Below are positions 17,867-26,342 of a stretch of DNA of 64,000 nt, one piece after another; position 1 is the stretch's first letter; each line of letters begins with the position of its first letter. Source of the DNA: CAVVUF01 sp963751425 (lineage in GTDB: Bacteria; Chloroflexota; Anaerolineae; Anaerolineales; UBA4823); NCBI GenBank assembly GCA_963751425.1, contig CAVVUF010000002.1, forward strand, positions 930,001-994,000. Direction: 5' to 3'. Both the position numbers and the translations under genes were made by a program. The notes under the pieces were generated by a model. That model searched no databases and was not told the origin of the DNA. It saw only the letters and a program-made list of their open reading frames with translations.

Positions 17867-18968
17867 CTTGACTTTGTCGACCTTCAACCAAGACTTGTGA
17901 AAACATGCGTTTTTTCAACCAGAAGGCCACGTTCACCAACCCAATCATCACCGGCACTTCCACCAGCGGGCCAATTACAGCCGCAAAAGCCTCCCCGCTG
18001 TTGATGCCAAACACCGCCACTGCTACCGCAATTGCCAGCTCAAAGTTGTTGCTGGCAGCCGTGAAGGAGAGGGTGGTGGTTTTCGAATAATCTGCTCCGA
18101 TGCGATGTCCCATCCAGAAACTGACCAGGAACATGACCACAAAATAGATCAGCAAGGGAATGGCGATGCGTATCACATCCAGCGGAATCTGTACGATCAG
18201 GTTGCCTTTCAGGCTGAACATGACCACAATGGTGAACAGCAAGGCGATTAGCGTCAGCGGGCTGATTTTTGGGATGAATTCCTTCTCATACCATTCCTTG
18301 CCTTTTACCCGCAAAAGCACAAAGCGCGTTAGAAAACCAGCGATGAACGGAATTCCAAGGTAAATGAACACACTTTTGGCAATTTCCGCCATCGTAATAT
18401 CCACGGTCGAACCGGTCATCCCCAGCCGGGTCGGCAGCACCGTGAGGAAGATATAGGCATATACGCTGTAAAAGAGCACCTGAAACACACTGTTGAAGGC
18501 CACCAATCCTGCCGCATATTCAGTGTCACCGCGCGCCAGCTCGTTCCACACAATCACCATGGCGATGCAGCGCGCCAGTCCGATCAGGATCAAACCGTTC
18601 ATATAGGCTGGGTAGTCGCTCAGGAAAACCACTGCCAGGATGAACATCAAGATTGGGCCGATCACCCAGTTTTGGACCAAAGATAGAGTGAGCACTTTTT
18701 TGTTGCGAAAAACATCTCCCAATTCCTCATATTTCACTTTGGTAAAGGGTGGGTACATCATCAGGATCAATCCGATGGCGATCGGGATGTTGGTTGTCCC
18801 CACAGAGACAGCATCATTAAAACGATTGACTGCTTCCGGGAATAGAAAGCCAATCCCCACTCCTATTGCCATGGCCAGGAAAATCCACAGTGTCAGGTAC
18901 CGGTCGAGGAACGAGAGTTTTTTGGTCAGGCTTCCAGCAGAGGGTTGTGATGCAGTAATTATCGACAT
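17856..18968 (-). CDS. ACR3-family arsenite efflux permease
   Basis: A 370-residue, ten-helix permease. FLDRYLTLWIFLAMAIGVGIG at the N-terminus and GLILIGLARCIAMVIVWNELARGD (about 125-150) are diagnostic of ACR3; the cysteine in LARCIAMV is the one known to be essential for arsenite transport. LSFTAASNNFELAIAVAVAVFG near the C-terminus also fits. It exports As(III), and possibly Sb(III), using the proton gradient. GGAGG lies before the ATG. It follows the DGC-OsmC gene by 26 bp in an ArsR-headed cluster, which supports the assignment. Confidence 0.95.
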   Translation of the reverse strand: MSIITASQPSAGSLTKKLSFLDRYLTLWIFLAMAIGVGIGFLFPEAVNRFNDAVSVGTTNIPIAIGLILMMYPPFTKVKYEELGDVFRNKKVLTLSLVQNWVIGPILMFILAVVFLSDYPAYMNGLILIGLARCIAMVIVWNELARGDTEYAAGLVAFNSVFQVLFYSVYAYIFLTVLPTRLGMTGSTVDITMAEIAKSVFIYLGIPFIAGFLTRFVLLRVKGKEWYEKEFIPKISPLTLIALLFTIVVMFSLKGNLIVQIPLDVIRIAIPLLIYFVVMFLVSFWMGHRIGADYSKTTTLSFTAASNNFELAIAVAVAVFGINSGEAFAAVIGPLVEVPVMIGLVNVAFWLKKRMFSQVLVEGRQSQDAT

Positions 18969-18994
18969 GAGTTAGTTCCTCCAAAACCGAGAGT

Positions 18995-20186
18995 TCAGGT
19001 CACGATTTCAATCTGCGGTTCGACCACCACCTCGGACTTTACTGAGTTGGCCACCAGGCTGTATTTCTGCGCCGACTGGAGCGCCTTGCGGGTGCGGGCT
19101 TCAACGACCTTTGGATCTTCTTCGCCAGCGGCGATGCGGATCAATGGAAACAGGTGCAGGTGGGTGAAAATCTCGGTGCGGTCCAGCTCGATCAGCTTGG
19201 TCCCCTCAGCCCGGCAGTCGTAAGAAAGCAGCTTGAAGTTTATAGCGCTCGGCGGCCCAGATGAACATCATCATGATGCAGGTGTTGGCTGCGGCCACAA
19301 AAGCGTCCTCGGGAGTGAGCACACCCGGGTGCCCTTGGGCATCCGGTGGGGCGGAAAAATCCATCTCGGGGCCGTTGCCCATGGAAATGTGCCCCCAATG
19401 CTCGCCTTTCCAGGCCACGGTGGTATGGTAAGTGGCGGTGCGGCTCATCCAGCGATTCTCCTGCTGCTGGTAATATGCCTGGTATTCCCTTAGCAAAGCG
19501 GCGCTGTAGATCTCATCTGCTTCATCTGGGATGGGGTTGTAAATTCTGACCAATTCAAGTAGTTCTTGCTCGGTGGCATCAGATGGTGTTTTGCCATCCG
19601 CGTGTAGTTTGGCAAAGATGAGCGGCAGGGCCACGAGCGTGACAGCCTGTCCGTCAACTTGAATTTCCTGAACAGGGATGCCCGATCCGCAGGAACAGGT
19701 GGCCTGTTTCGTTTCTTCAGGCTCAGCTGCACTCTCGGTCCTGATTTCGATGAATTCGCCAGTGCGGCGGTTCCAACGTCTGTCCAGCAGCTCATCCACC
19801 AGGTCTGCGATCCGGTCAGCGGTGAGCTCAACAGCCTGAAGCCCGGCCTGGTTCAAGCGCCGGCAGCCCTGGGGCTTTTCCAGTCCGCTTTCCGCCACCA
19901 GGTCGCTGACCACCAGGCTGGCAGCTGGCTTACCGGAATAGAGCTCGGTAGCCCGCGCCGCGCAGCGTTCTGCGCAGCCATCCACGGCGATGGTGGGGTA
20001 AAAGCGAGCAAAGGCCCGGTCGCCCTCACCGCCAGCCAGGAAGAGCGGCAGGCAGATCGTCACCGTGTCGTTTGGGCGCAGCTGCTCCAACACCTTCAAG
20101 GCTGCCAGGCGCGTCACCGTGCCTTCGGCCAATTCTTCCCCGGAGCAAGATACAATACCTACTTTCTTCTTCGGCAGATCAACCAT
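18995..20186 (-). CDS. DGC zinc-binding / OsmC fusion protein (one frame break)
   Basis: Three parts are fused in one frame. Residues 1-135 are a DGC-type putative zinc-binding domain (IVSCSG, VDGCAERCAA). Residues 150-245 hold a CSCGS motif and an unassigned helical segment. Residues about 245-395 are an OsmC-like domain (MSRTATYHTTVAWKGEHWG, then VAAANTCIMMM). The frame stops early at 19206, but the OsmC reading resumes one frame over (FKLLSYDCRAEGTKLIELD) and ends at the TGA at 18995. An extra A in the run at 19239-19241 explains this. The first OsmC cysteine (NTC) is present; the second appears replaced by Ser (KYSLVANSVK). AGGAGG precedes the start, which overlaps the upstream DGC gene. 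Confidence 0.8.
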
Positions 20187-20616
20187 TCTGGCCTCCTGCG
20201 ATTAGCCCGTCAACGACTTCAGCCGCTTCCTCAGCCAGGGCGCGCGCCAGTTTTTCACCGCCCTCGTTCAACTCGGCGATGCCCTGAGGCTTGAACTGGC
20301 GGTAGCGCCGGTACACATCCAGCACGGCAAAGTCTTGCGCCACTGTGCCGCCGCTCTCCTGCACCATTTTCGTAGCGCAGGCCAGCTTGCAGCCGTCAAT
20401 GGTGATCGCTGGGCAGCCAGCTACCGCCTGGCGGGCAGCCTGGTCGCCCAGCACCAGCAGGGACAGCGGCACAAGTTGGGCAGTCTCTGGGCGTAGGTCT
20501 TCGATCAGATCGTAAGCGGCCTCTCGGCTGACAGAGCCGTAGGTTTTACCAATCCCGCTGCAGGGGACGATCACAACTCTTGTGGTGTTCTTATTGTTCG
20601 TGTTTCCGCTCATCAT
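20179..20616 (-). CDS. DGC-domain putative zinc-binding protein
   Basis: A 145-residue stand-alone DGC protein (PF08859 type). It has VIVPCSGIGKTYGSV near the N-terminus, then ITIDGCKLACATKMV (about residues 75-90), the DGC-x3-C cysteines that give the family its name. They are thought to bind zinc or another thiophilic metal; no reaction is known. It overlaps the stop of the GcvH-like gene by 4 nt (ATGATGA) and the start of the DGC-OsmC gene by 8 nt, so the three are translationally coupled. Presence beside ACR3 and ArsR suggests metal or metalloid handling. Confidence 0.85.
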   Translation of the reverse strand: MMSGNTNNKNTTRVVIVPCSGIGKTYGSVSREAAYDLIEDLRPETAQLVPLSLLVLGDQAARQAVAGCPAITIDGCKLACATKMVQESGGTVAQDFAVLDVYRRYRQFKPQGIAELNEGGEKLARALAEEAAEVVDGLIAGGQNG

Positions 20617-21061
20617 TTTTTAGCTTCCTCTTCGGCCTCTGTCTTCATCCGGGCAAGATATGCCTGGGGATCCAGCAGACGTTCACGGTCTGCAGCCCAA
20701 TCTACAGGCTCGATCACTGCCAGCCACCCTGCTCCGAAGGGATCTTGATTGATCACCTCGGGGGCTTCCGCCATCGCCGGGTTGACTTCCACGACTTTCC
20801 CAGACACAGGCGACGAATAAGCGATATTCACTTTGATGGTTTCGATCATCGCTACCTCGTCCTCAAAAGCCAAAGATTGTTCCAATGGGCTTGATCTCGG
20901 CGAAAGCCACGTCACCGCTGCGCTGCTGCACGAAATCAGAGAGGCCGATGCGCACGCGCTCCGTTTTCCTCTTTCGCCCAGACGCCCTCGCTGTTGTAAA
21001 AACGGTCCGTGGCGACCCGGAAGATAAATTTATCCACAGTGATTTCCAAGAATTCAGTCAC
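20613..21061 (-). CDS. Glycine cleavage H-like lipoyl carrier protein (two frame breaks)
   Basis: The GTG start at 21061 (TAGGAG upstream) gives MTEFLEITVDKFIFRVATDRFYNSEGVW. Then RVRIGLSDFVQQRSGDVAFAEIKPIGT follows in a second frame, and the lipoyl-domain end EDEVAMIETIKVNIAYSS in a third. Breaks lie near 20956-20966 and at the A4 run 20865-20868 (as given on the plus strand); each is one extra base. The restored protein is about 148 aa with the lipoylation lysine in ETIKV. No gcvT or gcvP is nearby. The gene sits between a mini-thioredoxin and DGC genes, so it is probably not for glycine cleavage but a dithiol carrier in the ArsR cassette. Confidence 0.82.
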
Positions 21062-21102
21062 GAAACACTCCTAATAGGCTATTGCATCCGAATCGACTGG
21101 TA

Positions 21103-21354
21103 TCAGGCAATATCTAAGGCATTGGTCAGCCAGGTAGTCACTTCGGCCGGGTTGGGGATTCGCCCTGCACAGACCAGCTTTTCATTAACCACCAATCCTG
21201 GTGTGGAAAGGATGTTGTACTTCTTGATCTCGTTAGTATCGGTTACTTTGACGAATTCGGCCTGCAAACCCATTGTCTCTGCTGCTTCACGCGCAATGGC
21301 TTCCACCTTCTTGCAGTTGGGGCAGCCGGATCCAAGCACTTTAATTGTTAGCAT
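21103..21354 (-). CDS. Small CPNC thioredoxin-fold redox protein
   Basis: An 83-residue protein starting MLTIKVLGSGCPNCKKVEAI. The CPNC site directly after the first strand is typical of the MTH895/TM0996-like redox-active disulfide proteins. STPGLVVNEKLV (about 52-63) supplies the cis-proline region. It could reduce a protein disulfide or a metalloid. GGAGG lies 5 nt before the ATG at 21354. It is the second gene after arsR and lies 41 bp before the GcvH-like start, consistent with transfer of reducing equivalents between CPNC and the lipoyl dithiol, which is my inference. Confidence 0.9.
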   Translation of the reverse strand: MLTIKVLGSGCPNCKKVEAIAREAAETMGLQAEFVKVTDTNEIKKYNILSTPGLVVNEKLVCAGRIPNPAEVTTWLTNALDIA

Positions 21355-21467
21355 CTTAACCTCCATAATCTTTTTGTTGATAATCTAGGACAGCCTGTCC
21401 AACCCTGATCTGTCGCTTTATGCTGCCCGGTCATTCAGGTTTGATCCAAACCGTAAACGAACCAGTT

Positions 21468-21851
21468 TTATTGTTTCACCATGACCTGTTCTGTTGACAC
21501 AATGGCTTCTTCCGGGAGATTGCACTTCGGGCATGGACATTTAGATGGTTGGGTATCTGATGATGCGAAACGAAACTGCTCTCCCAAAATCACCCCAGCC
21601 TGGTCCAGGATCCTGTAAATCTCAGGCTTAATCACCCGGTAATAACTGTTCCAACCCTCTCGGCGGACTTCGATGAGACCTGCCTCTCGCAGCACCATGA
21701 GCTGCTGGGAGATATAAGCCTGGCGCAGCCCCAATCTGGCTTCCAGGTGGCAGACGCATTGCTCGCCATCTCTTAGGATAGCAAGGACAGCCAGCCGAAC
21801 GGGATGACTTAACACTTTAAACAGTTCGGAAAAGTTTTGATAAGGATCCAT
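21468..21851 (-). CDS. ArsR/SmtB family metalloregulator
   Basis: A 127-residue winged-helix repressor. ELFKVLSHPVRLAVLAIL opens the domain. EQCVCHLEARLG (about residues 30-41) resembles the arsenic-sensing ELCVCDL motif at the recognition-helix edge, with CxC cysteines, and QAYISQQLMVLREAGLIEVRREG is the DNA-binding region. The C-terminal tail has a second cysteine cluster, CPCPKC (about 108-113), which may form another metal site. It heads a minus-strand cluster with ACR3. An 11-bp perfect inverted repeat 25 nt upstream of the start codon is a likely autoregulatory operator. Confidence 0.93.
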   Translation of the reverse strand: MDPYQNFSELFKVLSHPVRLAVLAILRDGEQCVCHLEARLGLRQAYISQQLMVLREAGLIEVRREGWNSYYRVIKPEIYRILDQAGVILGEQFRFASSDTQPSKCPCPKCNLPEEAIVSTEQVMVKQ

Positions 21852-21875
21852 TTTTTTCTCTGTTTAAACCAACTA

Positions 21876-21903
21876 AATCATATTCGAAATTACGAATATG
21901 ATT
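21876..21903. promoter_or_regulatory. Probable ArsR operator
   Basis: AATCATATTCG and CGAATATGATT form a perfect 11-bp inverted repeat around a 6-nt AT spacer, 25 nt upstream of the arsR start codon. Size and AT-rich dyad form match ArsR/SmtB operators. It may also affect the divergent radical SAM gene. Confidence 0.75.
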
Positions 21904-21955
21904 GTAGCCAGGGTGCCTTACCCTGTCAATGCAAGCGTGTCATATTTTCCTCATG

Positions 21956-21976
21956 ACAACCATCCTGTATGGTTGT
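21956..21976. promoter_or_regulatory. Inverted repeat at the SPL-like gene promoter
   Basis: ACAACCAT and ATGGTTGT are perfect complements with a 5-nt spacer, ending exactly at a -10-like TAAAAT (21976-21981). The start codon at 21991 leaves almost no leader and no obvious ribosome-binding site, so initiation may be nearly leaderless. Confidence 0.4.
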
Positions 21977-21990
21977 AAAATGAACTTGGA

Positions 21991-22860
21991 ATGATACACG
22001 AAATCCAGGCCAAAGTCCTGCTTGCCCATGTTCACCAACCCGAACCCTGGTTCGGCTTGAAGTACAACATGAACATCTACCGAGGCTGCCAGCACCAATG
22101 CATCTACTGCGATTCGCGCAGCGAGTGCTACCAGATCGAGAATTTCAATGATGTGTTAGTAAAGGTAAATGCCATTGATCTTTTACGTAAGGAGCTGCCG
22201 CGTAAACGGGTGAAAGGTACCATCGGCACCGGTTCGATGAGCGATCCATATTTGCCTTTGGAGGCCCAGCGAGACCTGACCGGGCAGGCGCTGCAGGTGA
22301 TCGCTGCCCACCATTTCCCGGTACATATCATCACTAAGAGCGACCTGGTGCTGCGTGACCTGGAGGTTTTGCAGCAGATCAGCCAGGTGTATGCTGCCGT
22401 TACTTTTACGATCACCACGGCTGATGACAGCCTGGCAAAAAAGCTCGAGCCTGGCGCCCCACCTCCCTCTGCTCGCCTGCGAGCCATGCAAGAACTAGCC
22501 AAGCGCGGCATCTTGACCGGCGTGACCATGATGCCCATTTTGCCTTTCATCGAAGATACCCAAGAGAATATTACCCAGGTCGTCACCCTTGCCAGGGGAT
22601 CTGGCGCTTCATACATCATCCCCTCTTTTGGGGTTACCCTGCGCGACCGGCAGCGTGAATATTACTATGCCAAGCTCGACCAGCATTTCCCTGGCTTGAG
22701 AAAGGATTACGAGCAGCGCTTTGGGAACCAGTATTTCGCACCCGCGCGTAATTTACCCGAGCTAGGGGCTTATTTTCATAACCTATGCCAGGAGGTCGGT
22801 TTACAGATGGCTATCCCCCAATTTACGCCTCAAAAGAACGAACAGTTGAGATTATTCTAG
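21991..22860 (+). CDS. SPL-family radical SAM protein (COG1533)
   Basis: A 289-residue radical SAM enzyme related to spore photoproduct lyase. The cluster motif CQHQCIYC (about residues 33-40) supplies the three cysteines for the [4Fe-4S] cluster; the NIYRGCQHQC context and the downstream GTGSMSDPYLPLE are typical of COG1533. Family members act in DNA photoproduct repair or unknown modifications. The substrate is not known here, and the host shows no sign of sporulation in this window. It diverges from arsR and overlaps the end of the convergent PEP-synthase-like gene by 9 nt. Confidence 0.9.
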   Translation: MIHEIQAKVLLAHVHQPEPWFGLKYNMNIYRGCQHQCIYCDSRSECYQIENFNDVLVKVNAIDLLRKELPRKRVKGTIGTGSMSDPYLPLEAQRDLTGQALQVIAAHHFPVHIITKSDLVLRDLEVLQQISQVYAAVTFTITTADDSLAKKLEPGAPPPSARLRAMQELAKRGILTGVTMMPILPFIEDTQENITQVVTLARGSGASYIIPSFGVTLRDRQREYYYAKLDQHFPGLRKDYEQRFGNQYFAPARNLPELGAYFHNLCQEVGLQMAIPQFTPQKNEQLRLF

Positions 22861-25491
22861 ATTCAAAATTCGAACAATGCCGTTCGAGCCATCCACCTCG
22901 ACTAATTGCCCATCCTTCAACAAATTGGTGGCGTCATCCAGCCCAGAAACGCAAGGGATGCCATATTCCCGCGCCACGACCGCGCCGTGCTGCAGTGCAC
23001 CGCCGATTTCCAGGATAATCCCCCTGGCGTTGAGGAACAAGGGTGTCCAGCCGGGGTCGGTGGCTCTGGCGACCAGGATTTCTCCGGGGAGCAGTTTCTT
23101 TTCACTGGCATACTGGAACACTTTGACCAGCCCCTGCACGACACCCGGGGAGATGGGTACGCCGCTCAGCTCGCCACCTGCGGCGGCTTTACGCGGCGGA
23201 TCATAGATTTTGCCGCGCGAATCGATGACTCGCACCGCGCGTTTGACCTTCCTGATTTTGTTGATAAGCACTGAGCGCTCTAGTGCGAGAGCCCGCAGGT
23301 CAAGCGTAGGGTCGTTTCGCGCCTGGTCAATATCTGCGATGGTCAGGTCAAAAATTTGCTCAAGACAGTCCAACCTTCCTTCTGTTATAAAGGCTTGGGC
23401 AATCTCAAGTGCCTGGCGGCGGAATAGATCGATGATTTTGATTACATAATGTTTGGGCGTTTCCCTATATCCCCCCAGGGTCAGCCAGGTTTTATAATAT
23501 TTTTCGAAGGACCTGGCCTTGTTTTTACCCTTTTTAAGCGCAATCTCATATAAGGCTTGAGAAGCGATTTCGCGTTTCAGACACGCTTCCTCAAAAAATG
23601 ACCAGTTATCATCCCTACCCTGAATGACCAGGGACATGTTTTTAAGCTGCTCAAAAAGCAGGGCGGGCTGTTCCCACGGGCGCGGAGTGGCAGGGTCGAT
23701 TTCGCGTGGGCAGCGCATCCCAAACTCCTCCATGAAATGCTCCCACATCTGCAGAAATTCTACTGACAGCTTTTTCCCCTTCAGGTCAGCCATGAAGCCT
23801 GCCGCGGATTCATAACGTTTAATTTCTTCCGCTGAAGCCAGGGCATACATCAATTTTCCCATCTCTGAGGTCTTATTGCCCGGCAGCGCTACACCCAGGT
23901 TGACCAGGTGGTCTTGCACCAGGCTGGCTTCCTGTTTGAACAGGTTCTTGATGCGCTGCTGGGCAATCTGTGCTCCCAAGATCATCGGGATCCCGAAATC
24001 GCCATAAAAGAACTGCAGGAGCTCAGTTAATTCGATGGCTTGCGTATGTAATGAAAGGCCATTAGCGGAAAATGTTTTGAGGCGTTGGTTTTCTTGGGGC
24101 AAGGCGGCCTGGTATCTTCGCAGGATATCATTTGGCCTGAGATATGCTGCGAGGGCTGATCTTGCCATCGGCAGCATTTTGAAAATCATTTTGCCTTGCA
24201 TGGCTTTTAATTTTTTGGGAATCTCGCAGTCCAGGTATTGTTTCATATCAATGGTATCCAGGATTGCCTTTACCCGGGGGTCCCCGAAACTTCCTGGAGC
24301 CAGGGCAGCATTGCTCATGCCCAGCTTCAGTGCATAGGAGATATTCATATAGTAACCGCCGCTGGCTGTAAAAGTGACCCCGTCAAGACCGATCGCCCCC
24401 TCAGCCACTGGCCCACCCACCTTATTCAGCACATAAGCCAGGAAATCTGTTCCCAATACGGACAAGGGTTCCTGCAGTCCCTGTTCGATCAAGGTGGAAT
24501 TGGCATACAGGCGTTTGGGTTCTCCGGGTGCAGTGATCATTTCATCAGGGAGAGGCAGGTAGGTTGTAATCGGGCGCGCCTGGAGCAGGAAAATCTTTCC
24601 GCCTTCAATCGCCCATTCGATATCGACCGGTTTTTGGTAATAAGCTTCAATCTTTTCTAGCAGCCCGGTTAGCTCCAAAACCTGGGCGGTAGTAATGGAA
24701 GCTGCCTGGTGGTCAGGTCGAGTGGATTGGGTAGTTCCACCTGCAGAATTTAGCTTGATAACCACCTGTTTACGACCGAAGCGGGTTTCGATGATCTCCT
24801 GCTTAAGCTTGTCTACCACATAAACATCTGGATCTACATCCCCAGATACAACCGACTCGCCCAATCCATAATTGGCGTTGATGACCGCCTCATCGTAGCA
24901 GTTATTCAGCGGATTGAGCGAAAAGGCCACCCCGGCGCTTTCTGCATCCACTTGCTCCTGGACAATCACTGCGATACGGGGCTGGTCAAGCTGAACCCCA
25001 TGCTCTTTTTTGTAAAGCAAGACCCGCTCAGCGAAGCTGGATATGAACGAATGCAAGATGGCTGCTTCGATGGCATCCACTGTAACCCCCAGAGTAGTTT
25101 CGTACACGCCCGCAAAGGAGGCACTTTCCAAATCTTCCTCTGGAGATGACGAGCGTACAGCGTACAAATGCACGTGATTGCGTTCCCGGAAGGGTTTCAA
25201 AGCATTCTCGAGTTCGTCTTTCTGCTGCTCATTGAATTGGAAATTGCTGCAGGACTCTTGAAGTTTTTTTGCTAACTGGCGAATGCTTTCGTTTTTACCT
25301 TTGGTTAATTCTACCCAGGCAGGGGATGTTTGAAGGATGTGGCTCCATGGTTCAAAAAACTGCACAGTCAACACAAATCCAGACGGGACTGGCATGCCCA
25401 AGTGGGTCATTTGGATCAAAGCTAACGCTTTTCCGCCTGCCTGTTCCAAATGAGGAAGTTCATGTGAAGTAAACGAAAAAATCGTTGTCAT
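22852..25491 (-). CDS. PEP synthase / rifampicin phosphotransferase-like enzyme
   Basis: An 879-residue enzyme with an N-terminal PPDK-type ATP-grasp domain (about 1-310). This domain starts with GGKALALIQMTHLGMPVPSGFVLT and contains YAVRSSSPEEDLESASFAG and IEWAIEGGKIFLLQARP. A large helical middle domain (about 330-750) follows, and a C-terminal swivelling phosphohistidine domain ends in GGALQHGAVVAREYGIPCVSG, where His is the phosphocarrier. The length and order match rifampicin phosphotransferases as well as PEP synthase relatives lacking the PEP-binding barrel. It is divergent from a TetR gene across an AT-rich inverted repeat, as expected for an inducible detoxification enzyme. The substrate is unproven. 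Confidence 0.85.
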   Translation of the reverse strand: MTTIFSFTSHELPHLEQAGGKALALIQMTHLGMPVPSGFVLTVQFFEPWSHILQTSPAWVELTKGKNESIRQLAKKLQESCSNFQFNEQQKDELENALKPFRERNHVHLYAVRSSSPEEDLESASFAGVYETTLGVTVDAIEAAILHSFISSFAERVLLYKKEHGVQLDQPRIAVIVQEQVDAESAGVAFSLNPLNNCYDEAVINANYGLGESVVSGDVDPDVYVVDKLKQEIIETRFGRKQVVIKLNSAGGTTQSTRPDHQAASITTAQVLELTGLLEKIEAYYQKPVDIEWAIEGGKIFLLQARPITTYLPLPDEMITAPGEPKRLYANSTLIEQGLQEPLSVLGTDFLAYVLNKVGGPVAEGAIGLDGVTFTASGGYYMNISYALKLGMSNAALAPGSFGDPRVKAILDTIDMKQYLDCEIPKKLKAMQGKMIFKMLPMARSALAAYLRPNDILRRYQAALPQENQRLKTFSANGLSLHTQAIELTELLQFFYGDFGIPMILGAQIAQQRIKNLFKQEASLVQDHLVNLGVALPGNKTSEMGKLMYALASAEEIKRYESAAGFMADLKGKKLSVEFLQMWEHFMEEFGMRCPREIDPATPRPWEQPALLFEQLKNMSLVIQGRDDNWSFFEEACLKREIASQALYEIALKKGKNKARSFEKYYKTWLTLGGYRETPKHYVIKIIDLFRRQALEIAQAFITEGRLDCLEQIFDLTIADIDQARNDPTLDLRALALERSVLINKIRKVKRAVRVIDSRGKIYDPPRKAAAGGELSGVPISPGVVQGLVKVFQYASEKKLLPGEILVARATDPGWTPLFLNARGIILEIGGALQHGAVVAREYGIPCVSGLDDATNLLKDGQLVEVDGSNGIVRILNLE

Positions 25492-25509
25492 TGCCTTGGC
25501 TCTAATGGT

Positions 25510-25555
25510 AAATTCTATAATCTTATAATATAATGCTATAGAAATTATAGAATTT
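25510..25555. promoter_or_regulatory. AT-rich inverted repeat between the PEP-synthase-like and tetR genes
   Basis: AAATTCTATAAT (25510-25521) and ATTATAGAATTT (25544-25555) are perfect 12-bp complements with a 22-nt spacer containing TATAAT-like sequence. The location in the divergent region beside the PEP-synthase-like start suggests an operator for the adjoining TetR protein. Confidence 0.6.
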
Positions 25556-25670
25556 GATTATAGCCAGAATTTTAGAATTGTCAACGCACAATAGTCTAGG
25601 ATTTCTAATAAAATGGTAAGAAAGGCGTCATGACCTGGCTGTCTGGGAATGCGCAAAAAGGAGTTTGAAT

Positions 25671-26279
25671 ATGGACGGATTTGCCCGCCGCAAAGAACAG
25701 AGCAAGGATGATATTCGCAAGGCCGCCTGGGAGCTTTTCAGCCAGTTTGGGGTCGACAAGGTGAGTATTGCAGATATCGCTCGGAAAGCAGGTGTATCAC
25801 AAGCCACGATCTACAACAATTTTGGCAGTAAAGAAGCCCTGGTCCGCGAATTTGTGACCGCCGCGGTTGATCAACTGGTAGACCGAGTCCAGGCGATATT
25901 GACCCCCCAAGCGCTGTACCGGGATAAAATGGCAGCTTTTTTCCATTTCATCTCTGATATGGTGGCGAGCGGCAGCCCTGCACCCACAGACCGTGCGTTC
26001 TTTACCAGCAGTTTGGATCTTCAAAATGACCCGGAGATCAGGAGGATCCGCATGGCAGCCCAGGAAAAGATGTCAGGCTTGTTGTTGGGGTTGATCCAAG
26101 AAGGGAAGCAGCAAGGTCAAGTCAACCCTGATTTATCTGAAGAAGCCCTGCGCATTTACTTTACAGCCTTCATGGACGTGTTTATTGACCCTGAGCTTCA
26201 GCAGCGGTTTTACCACCACCCTGAATTGATCAGGGAGCTTGGTTCACTGATGATCGATGGGCTCAGTGGCGAACTATGA
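25671..26279 (+). CDS. TetR/AcrR family regulator
   Basis: A protein of about 202 aa. The N-terminal helix-turn-helix (about 10-55) reads IRKAAWELFSQFGVDKVSI and AGVSQATIYNNFGSKEALV, the canonical TetR pattern. The C-terminal part is a helical ligand-binding domain of unknown specificity. The ATG at 25671 has AAAGGAG 7 nt upstream and is preferred to the TTG at 25665. It is divergent from the PEP-synthase-like gene and likely controls it through the palindrome between them. Confidence 0.92.
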   Translation: MDGFARRKEQSKDDIRKAAWELFSQFGVDKVSIADIARKAGVSQATIYNNFGSKEALVREFVTAAVDQLVDRVQAILTPQALYRDKMAAFFHFISDMVASGSPAPTDRAFFTSSLDLQNDPEIRRIRMAAQEKMSGLLLGLIQEGKQQGQVNPDLSEEALRIYFTAFMDVFIDPELQQRFYHHPELIRELGSLMIDGLSGEL

Positions 26280-26342
26280 TCTTCAACATGAAAAATTAAT
26301 TATTATGGTGCTGAAAGTGGCGACACGTGGTGAGGTATATCG

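Noticed and set aside
20613..21061. Genuine glycine cleavage gcvH
   Set aside because: No gcvT, gcvP or lipoyl-assembly gene nearby, and the gene is coupled to DGC and thioredoxin genes; kept as a GcvH-like carrier instead.
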